Shown here one piece after another: positions 12,191 through 23,664 of a stretch of DNA of 63,588 nt (positions are counted from its first letter, which is position 1; each line of letters starts with the position of its first letter). The position numbers and the translations under genes are program-made. The notes beneath the pieces were generated by a model. That model was not told the origin of the DNA, did not search any database, and worked only from the letters and a program-made list of their open reading frames with translations. Source of the DNA: Terfezia claveryi (Eukaryota > Ascomycota > Pezizomycetes > Pezizales > Pezizaceae); contig WHUX01000269.1 of the NCBI GenBank assembly GCA_015179025.1, positions 1 to 63,588 on the forward strand. Reading direction: 5' to 3'.

Positions 12191-13411
12191 GGGAAAGCAG
12201 ATGCACTTTCTCGTCAGGTTGATCCTGACCTTGAAGGAGGGGGAGAGAAGCAGGACCACACGATTCGGATGTTCAAACCTGGTCAATTCCAACTAGGAAT
12301 AAGTGAGGAGAGTCTAGTAACGTGCCGTATTACGGCAGTAAAGGCCTCATAAATGGAAGAATCAAGTTGGTCAAAAGATATTCTAAAGGCTGGCCTCAAG
12401 GATGACAAGTGGTTAGGGATTCGGAACGCATTGAAGTTTGGCAAGGAGTACCCTGGACTCAATCATTATGGTTTAGAAGATGATATGGTAACCTACGAAC
12501 GTTGCCTATATATACCTGACAACAACTCCCTTAAGTTGAAAGTGACTTTCCAGTGTCACGATGCTAAAGTTGCAGGTCATTTTGGATGTGACAAAACTCT
12601 CGAGCTCATGAAACGAAATTACTACTGGCCTAAAATGGAAGACTGGGTACGAAACTACATTCGCACATACGACGCTTGCCAAAGAAATAAGACTGCAAGA
12701 CACAAGAAATATGGCAAGCTCGTACCTCTTCCAATCCCCTATAGGCCGTGGGAACATATTTCAATGGATTTCATCACTGATTTACTGCCAGTCAAAGGGT
12801 ATAATCAGATCTGGGTTATTGTTGATAGGTTTACTAAGATGTCATATTTCATTCCTTTAAAGAACCGGAAGGCAAAAGAGTTAGCTGGGATATTTGTCAA
12901 GGAGGTTTGGAGGCTGCATGGATTACCAAAGAGGGTTGTTTCGGATCGGGATTTGGTATTTACAAGTTCGTTTTGGATGGAGGTAATATGGTTATTAGGA
13001 GTTGAGTTGGATAAGTCTTCGGCATATCACCCCCAGACTGATGGTCAAACTGAACGAGTCAACCAGACCCTTAAGCATTATCTATGGACGTATTGCTGTT
13101 GAGATCAGGATGACTGGGTCGAGTTATTACTATTTGCCAAGTTCTGTTATAATAACACTGTCCACTCTAGTACTAAACTCACACTATTCTTCGCCATATA
13201 TGCTCAACACCCAGAAAATAATTTCCAGAACCCAACTGAAGCCTCAACTGAATCAAACAACCCTGAGGCAGTCAAGACAGTCAAAACCTTGGACGTAATG
13301 AAAGAGGCTATGAGGGAGAACATGAAGGCAGCGCAGAACTGGATATCCAAATACTACAATCTCAAGGTAGCAGAAAAGGAACTGACATTTAAAGTGGGAG
13401 ATTGGGTTATG
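12191..13411 (+). pseudogene. Gypsy-1 copy A integrase (first part)
   Basis: The longest open segment is 12353-13102. It holds the zinc-binding region ([20 protein letters not shown], with YDACQRNKT replacing CDTCQ), the first Asp in [14 protein letters not shown] (about 12750-12790), the second in VVSDRDLVFTS (about 12940-12970), and [16 protein letters not shown] with the catalytic Glu (13020-13065). It continues with broken frame to the GDWVM segment at 13411, where a solo copia LTR has inserted. Confidence 0.87.
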
Positions 13412-14027
13412 TATTAAAAAACGCGTTCAAACGCTCTCTCTTATACCACAAATCACATACACATGCATTATTCATTCCTAATTACATTCCACCACATGTC
13501 AAATCATGTGCTTCATACTTACATAGATTAAGTATTTCCATATGCTTTTCACATGCATAACTCTATTGTTAGTTATGTTATTCACGCTCTAATAACTCTG
13601 TTTTAGCTCTATTCAGATGCTTACAACACATGTTAAACCATATTCTGAGTTATACTTCTGTTAAACTTTATTGTTATAAACTCAAATATGTTGAGTATGT
13701 TGTAATCATGTTGAACGCATTTAGCACGCTCTGGCTTATGCTATAGCTTGCTGGAATCATGTATATATAGGAGGGGAATTCCCTTCCTTCAGAGATGATC
13801 AGCATACACATTAATCTCATTCACTTATATATTCTCCTATATATTCTACGTTTCTAGTACACGCTCTACAGCGTCCTCTACAGTATCCACAACGTCCTCT
13901 ACGTTCTCCAGAACGTCCTCTACTAGCCTATTAGATCCGTTCCCTAGTTTCTCCTTTATTGGATACTTGGTTGAATTACCGCTGCCTGTTGGATATAGTG
14001 TATATCTCATATACCTGTATCTCAATA
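13412..14027 (+). repeat. Solo copia LTR inserted in Gypsy-1 copy A
   Basis: A 616-bp LTR reading TATTAAAAAACGCG...TCTCAATA, in sense orientation. It is flanked by a perfect 5-bp target-site duplication TTATG (13407-13411 and 14028-14032). The host reading GDWVM / NAKNIKTRR is restored when it is skipped. It is the same LTR as the pair bounding 34338-39840. Ends TATT/AATA where other copies have TGTT/AACA are G-to-A and C-to-T changes. The internal region was lost by LTR-LTR recombination. Confidence 0.93.
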
Positions 14028-14032
14028 TTATG

Positions 14033-14410
14033 GTTAACGCAAAGAATATCAAAACAAGGCGTCTGACCAAAAAGCTTGACTACAAGTTACGAGGGAAGTT
14101 TAGAATTAAACGGCTTATTGGCACTTATGCCTATGAGTTAGAACTTCCCCCAAGTACAGGCAAAACTCACCCAGTTTTTCATATTAATTTGTTGGAACAC
14201 TACCACCTTAACACGATTGCTGGCAGACGCTCACCAACACCCTCTCCAGTCGACCTCGAAGAATCAGAATACCAGGTGGAAAAAGTTAAGACAATTTAGC
14301 TCAGGAAGGGATGGGTTATGTATTTAGTCTCTTGGGAGGGTTACGGTCCTGATGATGACACATAGGAACCATATGAGAACCTGAAGGATGGAGCAGCCGA
14401 TTTAATTTAA
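14033..14410 (+). pseudogene. Gypsy-1 copy A integrase tail and chromodomain
   Basis: Downstream continuation of the integrase: NAKNIKTRRLTKKLDYKLRG, then THPVFHINLLEHYH, then the chromodomain YQVEKV...MYLVSWEGYGPDDDT. Stops include TAG in place of TGG within the chromodomain and TAG after KVKTI. The stop after the final DLI is TAA near 14410. Confidence 0.86.
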
Positions 14411-14708
14411 AAATTCCATCTGGATAATCCTTGTAAGCCTCGGAACCCTGATGTTATCTTATGAGGATTTTTCTTTTTTTCCTATTATTAGGCATTAGGT
14501 TTTTTGAATTATCTTTACGTTTTAATTTAACCTGTATTTCTTATGCCATATTATCCTAGGGGTGCAATGAGACGTACGCAGCTATGTTTTGGCTGTCGTA
14601 TATGAGGACTGGTCCTCAAGCCCCATCCATTATTGTTAGTAGCAATAATGATTCTGGTTGCATGATCAATTAGGTTCTTACAGACAAGAACCTTAATGAG
14701 AGAGGCAC
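14411..14708 (+). other. Gypsy-1 copy A 3' untranslated region and polypurine tract
   Basis: Colinear with 2543-2835 on the other strand. No coding signal is seen. It ends in a purine-rich run, ATGAGAGAGGCAC, abutting the LTR at 14709. Confidence 0.6.
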
Positions 14709-16164
14709 TGTCACGGGGTGACATCCAGCCCTCCAAAGGTGCTTGGGCCCTTATAGAACGACTCTAGGATCTATATAGACTCTAGGTACACTCTTAACAG
14801 TGTGGTGCAAACGTTTCTAATACTTATCTATAAAGTTAAGTATATGAAACGGGTATGAACCTAAAGTGGTTTATAATCATTCTAGACGGTTAAGACCCTC
14901 ATGAACGTCCATAGACCCTTGAGGGAGCTACGGTTTAAGCTTCATAAGTATCCGATTAAAGGTTCAATAGTTATACCCAGATTAATATGCTATCTATATG
15001 CATACATATACTAGCTATTAGCTGTTACCCTGAAGTCTTGGCATTACCCTGAATTGCTAATTATTACCCTGAACTTAAGGAAAATAATTCGGTAAAAATA
15101 ACTAAAAAAATGAAGGACTGAGGGCACACTTTAGACCAATGTGTGTCCGGTGACTCTATAAGAGAGTGCGTCCAGAACAGAGGCCAAAGGTAGGGCTAAA
15201 ATATAAAGTTCTCCGAATTTAATGTTTCAAGGTTCTATCTAGGCCTACTCTTCGTCTTGATTCCATTTCCGTAATCCTTTTTATGATCGGAGTTAAACTC
15301 ATGGAGATATAAGACTTTTAATATGGTCCTATAGGTCCACAAGTAGGTTTACTTATTATTGGTAATAACTCCGTGAATAATTTGGGTATCGAGATAAACT
15401 AAGATTCTATAATTTTCTATGCGTTGATACCTTTCCAATGGTAATCTACTTGTGACCCATGGTTCTCTATTCATAGAGTTATGTACAGTTGAAAATTATT
15501 TACAATGGACACTAGACACTATTAAGTGAATATTGCCAGAAACATAATTAGATACCTTTGGATATTGTCAGATGGTAATTCGATAGTATCGGTGATTGGT
15601 AACGTATCTGAAATTGAATTTAGTTGTCTCAAATAAGAATTCTTTAATAGAATAAGCGAGCTATAAGTGAAGCACGTATAACATGCAGACATGGGAATAT
15701 TCTCTATGTTCGGGTTAGTAACCTATGACAATGAGTGCAGATAGCAACTGCATTAACAAAGGTGTGGATGGCATAACACTTAGGAAGAAATTCCAAGGTG
15801 ACAAGTATGCCCATGTTTTATAAAATATTTTTATAATAAGAATATCTACGAACACCGTGGGATATAAATAGTGCAAGTAGTTCCAGTTGAATTTATTCTA
15901 CCACCAGCGAGTATTCGAAAGCAAGAGCACCTTGAGTACACGAAGCCTACAAAGTTCTAAGTCTTGAGTTAACTTTACGTTCAAGCGATATAGGATTTAT
16001 TTTATGTTGCGAAATAAGATCCGTCGTGAGGGACTATAGTTGGATTGAACTTTACTGCTATAGGATTGATATTCTATGTTGCGGAATAGATATCGTTGCG
16101 GCAGCAAACTACGGCCGTCCTAATAGTTGCAAGAGCACTATCAGGCAATAGGGCCCCCGTAACA
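14709..16164 (+). repeat. 3' LTR of Gypsy-1 copy A
   Basis: A 1456-bp LTR in plus orientation, from TGTCACGGGGTGACATCC to CCCCCGTAACA. It contains TTACCCTGAA at 15025, 15044 and 15064 and a TATAAATA box near 15865. The CTACAAAGT segment proposed as the partner of the priming site lies near 15948. It is clearly mutated relative to its sisters, for example CACTTTAGACCAATGTGTG where the hairpin should be. Confidence 0.9.
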
Positions 16165-16533
16165 TCTAGTATCCATTGAAAATAATTTTCAGCTGCACAT
16201 AACTCTATGAATAGAGAACCGTGAGTCACAAGTGGATTACCATTGGAAAGGTATCAATGTATAGAAGATTATAGAATCTTAGTTCATCTCGATACCTAAA
16301 TTATTCAGGGAGATATTACTAATAATAGGTAAACCTCCTTATGGACATATTTGACCATATTAAAAGTCTTATATCTATATGAGTTTTAGTCCGATTATAA
16401 AAGTGATTGCAGAAATGGAATTAGGATGAAGAGTAGACCTAGATAGAACCTTGAAGAAATAAATTCATAGAACTTTATGTTTCAGCCCTACCTTTAGCCT
16501 TTGTCTTGTGTGCACTCCCTTATAGTATTATAA
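16165..16533 (-). repeat. Gypsy-1 LTR fragment (minus orientation)
   Basis: This stretch repeats the interior of the Gypsy-1 LTR in minus orientation, matching roughly 1736-2100. It starts TCTAGTATCCATTGAAAATA and ends near CACTCCCTTATAGT. Both LTR ends are missing. It adjoins a plus-oriented LTR on the left and a Gypsy-2 LTR on the right. Confidence 0.8.
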
Positions 16534-17065
16534 TGTAGGTTCTGGGTGACAAGGCGACCAAGGGTTACGCCTAGGTAGTGGGCAAAGAGATCGCACACAT
16601 AGGAATGCTACATGTGTGATAGGGGAAGGCTGGGACGGGGGCAAGAGGCAGGAGACGAGAGGTAGGAGATAAGAGGCAGGAGGTTTGCGATATGGGCAGC
16701 GGGGCTGCAGAGACAAGGCGAAGCAAGGGGGTGCACAAGGGAGATGCACCGATGTAGAGAGAAGTAAGGTCCTGTATTCAGTATACAAGACATTGGATAG
16801 AGATCCAATAACAGTATGAGGACAAAGGACATTATATACATAAACCGTTAAGGCAATGGGAGAAATAAGCTTCCCAAGATCCCTATCTTGGAAGCCCAGC
16901 AGGATAACGATAACCCATCATCTTTGATCGCAGGTGACGACAAACACAGCAATGACAATAACCCATCACCTGCGATCACAGGTGATACCAAAGGCAACAA
17001 GGACTATAACTTATCACCTGCGATCACAGGTGATGACAAAGACAACTAACTATATGGTTGTGACA
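16534..17065 (-). repeat. 3' LTR of Gypsy-2 copy 2b
   Basis: About 532 bp, minus orientation, with the plus strand running TGTAGGTTCTGGG to GGTTGTGACA. It aligns with 17263-17774 and 26775-27241. It holds three roughly 48-bp tandem units, each centred on a CACCTGCGATC(A/G)CAGGTG palindrome (for example 16966 and 17014). Confidence 0.85.
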
Positions 17066-17262
17066 CTATCCCCCCTTTATGGTAGAGCTCCAGCGACAAG
17101 GAGGCTATGGGCACAACAACTAGTAAAATCAACACAAGAAACAACAACAAGTGCAAGAATAATAACCCTAACTCCAAACAACAACAATGACGCAAAGTCA
17201 CGACCTCAGTTAACTGGGCAAGGCTTCCTGGAGTATTACTGGTGGAACTGGGTAACCAAATC
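17066..17262 (-). pseudogene. Gypsy-2 copy 2b, 3' end of body
   Basis: This begins CTATCCCCCCTTT, the complement of a polypurine tract, and matches 17775-17970 of copy 2a. It contains only the sequence downstream of and overlapping the chromodomain C-terminus. It ends at the AAATC duplicated on insertion of copy 2a. Confidence 0.8.
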
Positions 17263-17774
17263 TGTAACGTGGGCTCTGGAAACAAGGCGACCAAGGGGTA
17301 CGCCAGTGCAAGGGTAAGGCTAGGATAACACATACGTAGGGAGGCTACGTGTGTGACCAGGGGGAGGCTGAGATGGGAGGCAAGGGCAAGAGGCAGAAGA
17401 GGCAGAGGGCAAGGGACATGAGACACGCGGAAGCAGTTGCTGCGTGTGTCAAGGGAGGCAGCTGTGCTGCAGAGTTGTTTGTATGAGACAAGGATGTGCA
17501 CAAGGGAGGTGCACAAGCGCTGGAAGAAGCAAGGTCCTGTATTGGGTATACAAGACATTGGATGGGATCCAACAACAGTATGAGGGACAGGCTCTATATA
17601 TACATAACCTGGCCAGAGTAATGGGGGAAATAAGCATCCCTATCTCGGAAGCCAAGCAAGGTAACGATAACAATAACCCATCACCTGCGATCGCAGGTGA
17701 TGACAAAGACAACAATGGCAATGACCCGTCACCTGCGATCGCAGATGATGACAACTGAACACACGGTTGTTACA
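17263..17774 (-). repeat. 3' LTR of Gypsy-2 copy 2a
   Basis: A 512-bp LTR, TGTAACGTGGGCTCTGG to GGTTGTTACA on the plus strand. It contains the perfect 20-bp palindrome TCACCTGCGATCGCAGGTGA at 17681-17700 and a nearly identical unit at 17729-17748. CTATCCCCCCTTT just after it is the polypurine tract of the minus-strand element. Confidence 0.9.
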
Positions 17775-18305
17775 CTATCCCCCCTTTAGGCTGGAGCTCC
17801 AGCGACTAGGAGGCCTGGGCACGATAACCGGCAAAATCAATACAGAAAACAACAACAAGGGTAGAAACAAGAACCCCAACTCCAAACAACAACAAGAATG
17901 CAAAAGGTCTGACATCATTCAACTGGGCGAGGCTTCCTCGGTATCGTTGGTAGAACAGGGTGACCAAGTCCTGTGCGTTTTCCAAGTCTTCCCCAGGTTG
18001 CCAGTTATTCTCCTCATCCCCTAACCACTTGACCTTGTATTGCAGATGACCGTACCTCTTCCTTGAGTCCAATACCTCTTCGACCTCCCACTCCTCTTCA
18101 CCTTCGATCACCACAGGAGGGGGAGGGGGGTGTTTCTGCCCTGGGAGGGGATCTTCAGCCACTGGCTCAATTTCCAATACGTGTACAACGGGTAGCATTT
18201 GATGTCCTTAGGGAACCTCAATCGATAGGCATGAGTGCCCACAGTAGCCAACACCTCGAATGGACCTAGGAACTTGTGGTCGAGCTTGCGAGATGGCTGT
18301 TCCAT
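17775..18305 (-). pseudogene. Gypsy-2 copy 2a integrase C-terminus and chromodomain
   Basis: Minus-strand reading: QPSRKLDHKFLGPFEVLATV (18240-18300), a Pro-rich spacer (about 18110-18135) and a chromodomain EEEWEVEEVLDSRKRYGHLQ / YKVKWLGDEENNWQPGEDL (about 17960-18100). The last part overlaps a noncoding tail to the polypurine tract. A frame change near 18190 separates the two halves. Relative to Gypsy-1 the chromodomain has WLGDEENNWQP where WKGYGPDDDTWEP stands. Confidence 0.88.
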
Positions 18306-19300
18306 CCGAAAGTGCCGGCTGGAGAGCTATACCTTATCTCCTGGCTGATACTTGGGGGCTGGCAACCGTGATCTATTGGTATATTCAGCTTGCCTGGCTT
18401 GCGTATATCCCAGCTCGGCTTTCAGGGTAGAGTAAAGTTCAGAAATCTGCGTGGCGAACTCCTTAGCTGGAGCATTCTCCCTGGCCTTGCGCAGAGGTGC
18501 CAGGGAGTCTACGAACCGAGGGTGCCAGCCATAATTGGCCAGGAATGGTGAGGTCTTCAGGGTCTCAGAGAAGTGGTTGTTGGTGGAGAATTCGCAGGTG
18601 GCCAGCAATGAAACCCAGTTATTCTGCTGGTAATTGATGTACGCCCTCAAATATTGCTCCATGATGGTGTTCATATATTCTGACTGGCCATCAGTCTGAG
18701 GGTGGTATGCCGTAGACAGGTGTACTTCAATACCCAACAGCTCACAGAATGTTTTCCAGAAGTTGGCAATGAACTGAGGGCCACGGTCTGAGACAATCGA
18801 CACTGAGAGGCCATGGTAACGGAAGACATTATCCAGGTAGAGGGATGCCAATTCGGGGGCCGAGCAGGTGTCTCGACAGGGTATCACATACCTCATTTTC
18901 GTTAACCGATTCACTACCATCAAGATGGCGTTGAATTCCGAGTCTTCCGGCAATCCGGTGACGAAGTCCATAGTCAGGTGTTGCCAGGGTTGTTCTGGGA
19001 CTTCCAGGGGCTTCAGGGTACCATACGGAGCGTGGCGGGTAGGTTTGGCATGCTTGCAGACATGGCAATTCCATATGTACTACTCCACTTCCTTCCGTTG
19101 GTCAATCCACGTATATTGCCTAGCTAGCAGCTCTAATGATTTAGCTACCCCAGGATGACACACAGCCAGGGTATTATGGTGTTCCTTGATCAGCTGCATC
19201 CGCAGCTCTCCTTCAGGTATATAGAGCCGATCTAGGTAGTATAGGAGGCCGTCCTAAGTGGTGCACTCAGCTAGGGAAATCTTGGTGTGACGGCGCTATC
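18306..19300 (-). pseudogene. Gypsy-2 copy 2a integrase
   Basis: A 214-codon open stretch at 18327-18971 holds the full D-D-E set: MDFVTGLPED (18940-18971), IVSDRGPQFIANF (about 18770-18810) and [15 protein letters not shown] (about 18670-18715). Upstream, in a frame interrupted by a TAG (VE*YIWNCHVC), lies the zinc-binding region with HHNTLAVCHPGVAKSL and the CHVCKHAKPTRH pair (19020-19180). It is joined in frame logic to RNase H upstream and the chromodomain downstream, and is the most intact integrase core in the window. Confidence 0.9.
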
Positions 19301-19779
19301 TAGCCTCCACTGCGGCGATTATATCCTTAACCAGGTCGTCCTCCGCATATGCCCATCGTATCCGCAGAAGGAGCTCTGCTCCAAGGTTCGCTTCAGCTTT
19401 AGCATCAGCCTCAGCATCAGCATCAGCCTCAGCATTGGCATCAGCATCAGCATCAGCATCAGCATCAATATCAGCATCAGCATCAGGCACAGTAAGGCTA
19501 TTGGCCGCCAGGTCGAAATTTTCAGGTTTCAGTACCACCTGATTTTGGTACTTCAGCCTTTCATCCCCCCCTTTAGGGAGATCTCCTGATCTCTTGGTCA
19601 GTGCGTCCGGCTTACCCCCAGCTTTTCCAGGCCGATACTTGATCTTGAAGTTGAATCGAGATAAGAACTCCGACCACCTAGCCTGCCATCGATTCAGTAG
19701 CTTAGTGGTGGTGAAGTACACAAGATTCTTATGATCAGATAGCACCTCTATGATCCCCTTAGCTGACTCTAGGTGTGGC
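19296..19779 (-). pseudogene. Gypsy-2 copy 2a RNase H end and Ala/Asp-rich linker
   Basis: Minus-strand: [19 protein letters not shown] (19690-19745), [30 protein letters not shown], then a linker with an (Ala-Asp/Glu)n run encoded by a GCATCA-type hexanucleotide repeat at about 19397-19495, then [18 protein letters not shown]. The frame is open for 149 codons. It is cut at 19780 by a Gypsy-1 solo LTR and resumes at 21247. Confidence 0.87.
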
Positions 19780-21241
19780 TGTCACGGGGTGACATCCAGC
19801 CCTAACAAAGGTACTTGGGCCCTTATAGAACGACCCTAGAATCTATATGGATTCTAGGTACACTCTTAGTAGTGTGGTGCATTTGTTTCTAAATACTTAT
19901 CTATAAGAGTTAAGTATATGAAACGGGTATGAACCTCGGAGTGGTTTATAATCATCCTAGATGGTTAAGACCCTTATGGAACGTCCATAGACCCTTGAGG
20001 GAGCTACGGTTTAAGTTTCATAAGTATCTGATTAATGGTTCAATAGTTATACCCAGATCAATATGCTGGCTATATACATACATATACTAGCTATTAGCTG
20101 TTACTCTGAAGTCTTGGCGTTACCCTGAATTGCTAATTATTACCCTGAACTTAAGGAAAATAATTCGGTAAAAATAACTAAAAAAATGAAGGACCGAGGG
20201 CACACTTTAGACCAAAGTGCGTCCAGTGACACTATAAGAGAGTGCGCCTAGAAAAGAGGCTAAAGGTAGGGCCAAAACATAAAGTTCTCCGAATTTAATG
20301 TTTCAAGGTTCTATTTGGGCCTACTCTTCGTCCAGATTCCATTTCTGCAATCCTTTTTATGATCGGAGTTAAACTCATGGAGATATAAGACTTTTAATAT
20401 GGTCCTATAGGTCCACGAGGAGGTTTACTTATTATTGGTAATAACTCCATGAATAATTTGGGTATTGAGATAAACTAAGATTCTATAATCTTCTATGCAT
20501 TGATACCTTTCCAATGGTAATCTACTTGTGACCCACCGTTCTCTATTTATAGAGTTATGTGCAGTTGAAAATTATTTTCAATGGATATTAGACACTATTA
20601 AGTGAATATTGCTGGAAACATAATTAAATGCCTTCGGATATTGTCGGATGGTAATTCGATAGTATCGGGAATTAGTAACATATCTGAAATTGAATTTAGT
20701 TGTCTCGAATAACAAATCTTTAATGGGATAAGCGAGCTATAAGCGAAGTATGTATAATATGCAGACATGGGAATATTCTCTACGTTCGGGTTAGTAACCT
20801 GTGACAACGAGTGCATATAGCAACTGCATTAATAAAGGTATAGATGGCATAACACTTAAGAAGAAATTCCAAGGTGACAGGTAGGCCCGCGTTTTATAAA
20901 AATATTTTTATCATAAGAATATCTACGAACACTGTGGAATATAAATAGTGCAAGTAGTTCCGGTTGAATTCATTCTACCACCAGCAAGTATTCGAAAGCA
21001 AGAGCACCTTGAGTACACGAAGGCTACAAAGTTCTAAGTCTTGAGTTAACTTTACGTCCAAGCGACATAGGATTTATTTTGTGTTGCGAAATAAGATCCG
21101 TCGTGAGGGACTATCATTGGATTGAACTTTACTGCTATAGGATTGATATTCTGTGTTGCAGAATAGATATCGTTGCGGCAGCAAATTACGGCCGTCCTAA
21201 TAGTTGCAAGAGCGCTATCAGTCAATAGAGCCCCCGTGATA
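19780..21241 (+). repeat. Gypsy-1 solo LTR in Gypsy-2 copy 2a
   Basis: A 1462-bp LTR in plus orientation from TGTCACGGGGTGACATCC to CCCCCGTGATA. It is flanked by a perfect 5-bp duplication GTGGC at 19775-19779 and 21242-21246. The terminal CA has become TA, a CpA-to-TpA change. No internal region is left. Confidence 0.94.
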
Positions 21242-21920
21242 GTGGCCTCCACTCCTCGAATGCTCATACAATGGCCATTAACTCCTTATCATAGATTTCA
21301 TAATTACACTCCGTCGGGGAATGCATTTTTAAGAAGTATGCCACTGGGTGGAGGATGCTGTTATCATCGTTTTAGGACAGGATTCCTGCAGAGACATAGT
21401 CGGAGGCATTGGTTTCGATGATACACTCCTGTTCGGGGTTGAAATGGGCCAGGATCGTTGCTGAGCAGAAAGCTTCCTTGAGGTTCTGGAAGGTAGATTG
21501 GGCTTCTGGATTCCAGTGGAAGGCCCTTTTCGTCAGGTGTGAACCAGCTTCTACCTTCATCTTTGTTAGGGCCGTCAGGGGTGCTGCGATCCTTAAGTAT
21601 CCCAGGATAAATCAGCGGTAGAAGTTGGCAAATCCTAGGAAGGCTTACACATCCTTCAAATTGGCTAGGGTTTCCCACTCTTGGATTGCAGCAACTTTGG
21701 CGGTGTCCATCCTAATACCTTCCGTGGTTATGATCAAGCCTAGGTACTTCACTTCTTGGACGTGGAATTCACATTTTTCAGGCTTAAGGTACAGCCCAGC
21801 CTGCTCCAGCTTCTCCAAGACTTGCTTGACATGGATTTTGTGCTCTGCTAGAGTATCTGAATAGATCAAGATATCGTCGAGGTAAGCCATGCAGAACACA
21901 TCCAGAAAGTCTCGCAGAGT
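21242..21920 (-). pseudogene. Gypsy-2 copy 2a reverse transcriptase C-half and start of RNase H
   Basis: Minus-strand: YLDD catalytic box at 21873-21884 in [20 protein letters not shown], the thumb run [20 protein letters not shown] (21730-21790), EGIRMDTAKVAAIQEW, then the RNase H start CIIETNASDYVSAGILS (21372-21425), where the first Asp context reads ETNASD instead of ETDASD, a G-to-A change. A stop and frame changes lie near 21640 and 21560. The segment abuts a copia solo LTR at 21921. Confidence 0.88.
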
Positions 21921-22536
21921 TGTTGAGATACAGGTATATGAGATATACACTATATCCAACAGGCAGCCGTAATTCAACCAAGTATCCAATAAAGGAGAAA
22001 CTTGAGAATGGATCTAATAGGCTAGTGGAGGACGTTCTGGAGAACGTAGAGGACGTTGTAGATACTGTAGAGGACGCTGTAGAGCGTGCACTAGAAACGT
22101 AGAATATATAGGAGAATATATGAGTGAATGAGATTGATGTGTGTGCTGATCATCTCTGAAGGAAGGGAATTCCCCTCCTATATATACATGATTCCAGCAA
22201 GCTATAGCATAAGCCAGAGCGTGCTAAATGCGTTCAACATGATTACAACATACTCAACATATTTGAGTTTATAACAATAAAGTTTAACAGAAGTATAACT
22301 CAGAATATGGTTTAACATGTGTTGTAAGCATGTGAATAGAGCTAAAACAGAGTGATTAGAGCGTGAATAACATAACTAACAATAGAGTTATGCATGTGAA
22401 AAGCATATGGAAATACTTAATCTATGTAAGTATGAAGCACATGATTTAACATGTGGTGGAATGTAATTAGGAATGAATAATGCATGTGTATGTGATTTGT
22501 GGTGTAAGAGAGAGCGTTTGAACGCGTTTTTTAATA
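21921..22536 (-). repeat. Solo copia LTR in Gypsy-2 copy 2a
   Basis: A 616-bp LTR (plus strand TGTTGAGATACAGG...TTTTTTAATA), minus orientation. The perfect duplication AGAGT is at 21916-21920 and 22537-22541, and the uninterrupted target is seen in copy 2b near 31170-31200. It contains three 21-bp units beginning GAGGACG at about 22028-22090. Confidence 0.94.
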
Positions 22537-23388
22537 AGAGTGTCGTTAATAAAGTGTTGGAAAGAGGCCGGGGCATTGGTTAAGCCGAAGGGCATGAAGT
22601 TGTACTCGAAGTAGCCGTAACGTGTCCGGAAGGTAGTTTTCCACTCCTCTCCCTCAGCGATCCATACTAGGTTGTACGCCCCTCTCAAGTCCAATTTGGT
22701 GAACCATTTTGCATTGGAAAGCCTAGCTAATGTCTCCTAGATTGGAGGTAGGAGGTACCTGTTTTTGACCGTTATCTCGTTCAGGCCATGATAATCAACA
22801 CATAACCGAAGATAGCCATCCGATTTCTTCACGAACAGTACAGGAGCACCTGCCGGGGAAGAGCTGTGCCAAATGAAGCTCTTATTCAAGTTTTCCTCCA
22901 GGTACTTCTTCAGGGCCTCCAATTCCACTCGGGACATTCCATAGAGGGGGCCATAAGGGGGAGTTTTTCCTTCAATCAGCGGGATTGTGTGGTCGTAAGG
23001 TCGATAGGGGGCAAGCTTTTCCACGGCCTTCTCTGAGACCAAATCAATAAACTCATAGTACTCATCCGGAACCAAGGATTTCCACTCCTTCTTGGACCTG
23101 GTCTTGTTAATTTCCAGATTGATCTCATAAATTGAGAGGGTATGCGCCTTGAGCTTATGCCTCCTGGTGAGATGAGCAAAGGCCCCTGCTCCAATAAAGT
23201 TAATATTCAGGGGTTTTGCGGGGGTGGGGGATATCGGGGAGACTGGGGGAATAGGAGTAACCGGGGAAACAGGGGAAACAGGGGGAATAGTAGCATTGAT
23301 GTGTGCAGGCGGGAGTACCACCTGAGTCGGATAGATTATTGGGGGTGGCAATGCGCACAGCCCAGTGACAGTAGTTTTTAGATCTCCT
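22537..23388 (-). pseudogene. Gypsy-2 copy 2a reverse transcriptase N-half
   Basis: Minus-strand: the protease-RT spacer with a repetitive Pro/Ser region ([20 protein letters not shown], about 23220-23300), [20 protein letters not shown] (22910-22975), [20 protein letters not shown] (22790-22855), NRYLLPPI, then [20 protein letters not shown] (22630-22690) and [20 protein letters not shown] (22560-22610). A TAG near 22738 interrupts the fingers region. The 1628-bp LTR element begins at 23389, within the N-terminal spacer. Confidence 0.88.
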
Positions 23389-23664
23389 GTTAGGGGCGAG
23401 CTAGTGATCATGGTGATATCTGTCGGAATATCGATATATAGAGTGCACGAAGGCATAATCACTTGCTCCGGCCTAACTGGGTGTACAATGTGCGAAGAAT
23501 AATAGCTTCATTCAAAGTAACCCAGTGATACAAAACTTCGCTCGAGTCTTAGAGAACAATAACTAGATACAAGACGTAGGCATATATATAGGAAAGCAGG
23601 GTTGACACTTGGCCACCTACCATCGGGTGTCACCGGCCCGGTCTGCATAATCTCAGCCGTAACA
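23389..23664 (-). repeat. 3' LTR of non-autonomous element copy 1
   Basis: A 276-bp LTR, TGTTAGGGGCGAGCTAG to CAGCCGTAACA on the plus strand. It is nearly identical to 24740-25016 and related to the two LTRs of copy 2. Confidence 0.88.

Noticed and set aside
16528..17760. Cys/Leu-rich open frames in the Gypsy-2 LTRs (both strands)
   Set aside because: They follow LTR sequence and its repeats, differ between LTR copies, and carry no recognisable domain.
19287..19589. Plus-strand frame with Ser-Ile repeats
   Set aside because: Shadow of the GCATCA microsatellite; the minus strand carries the RNase H-integrase linker.
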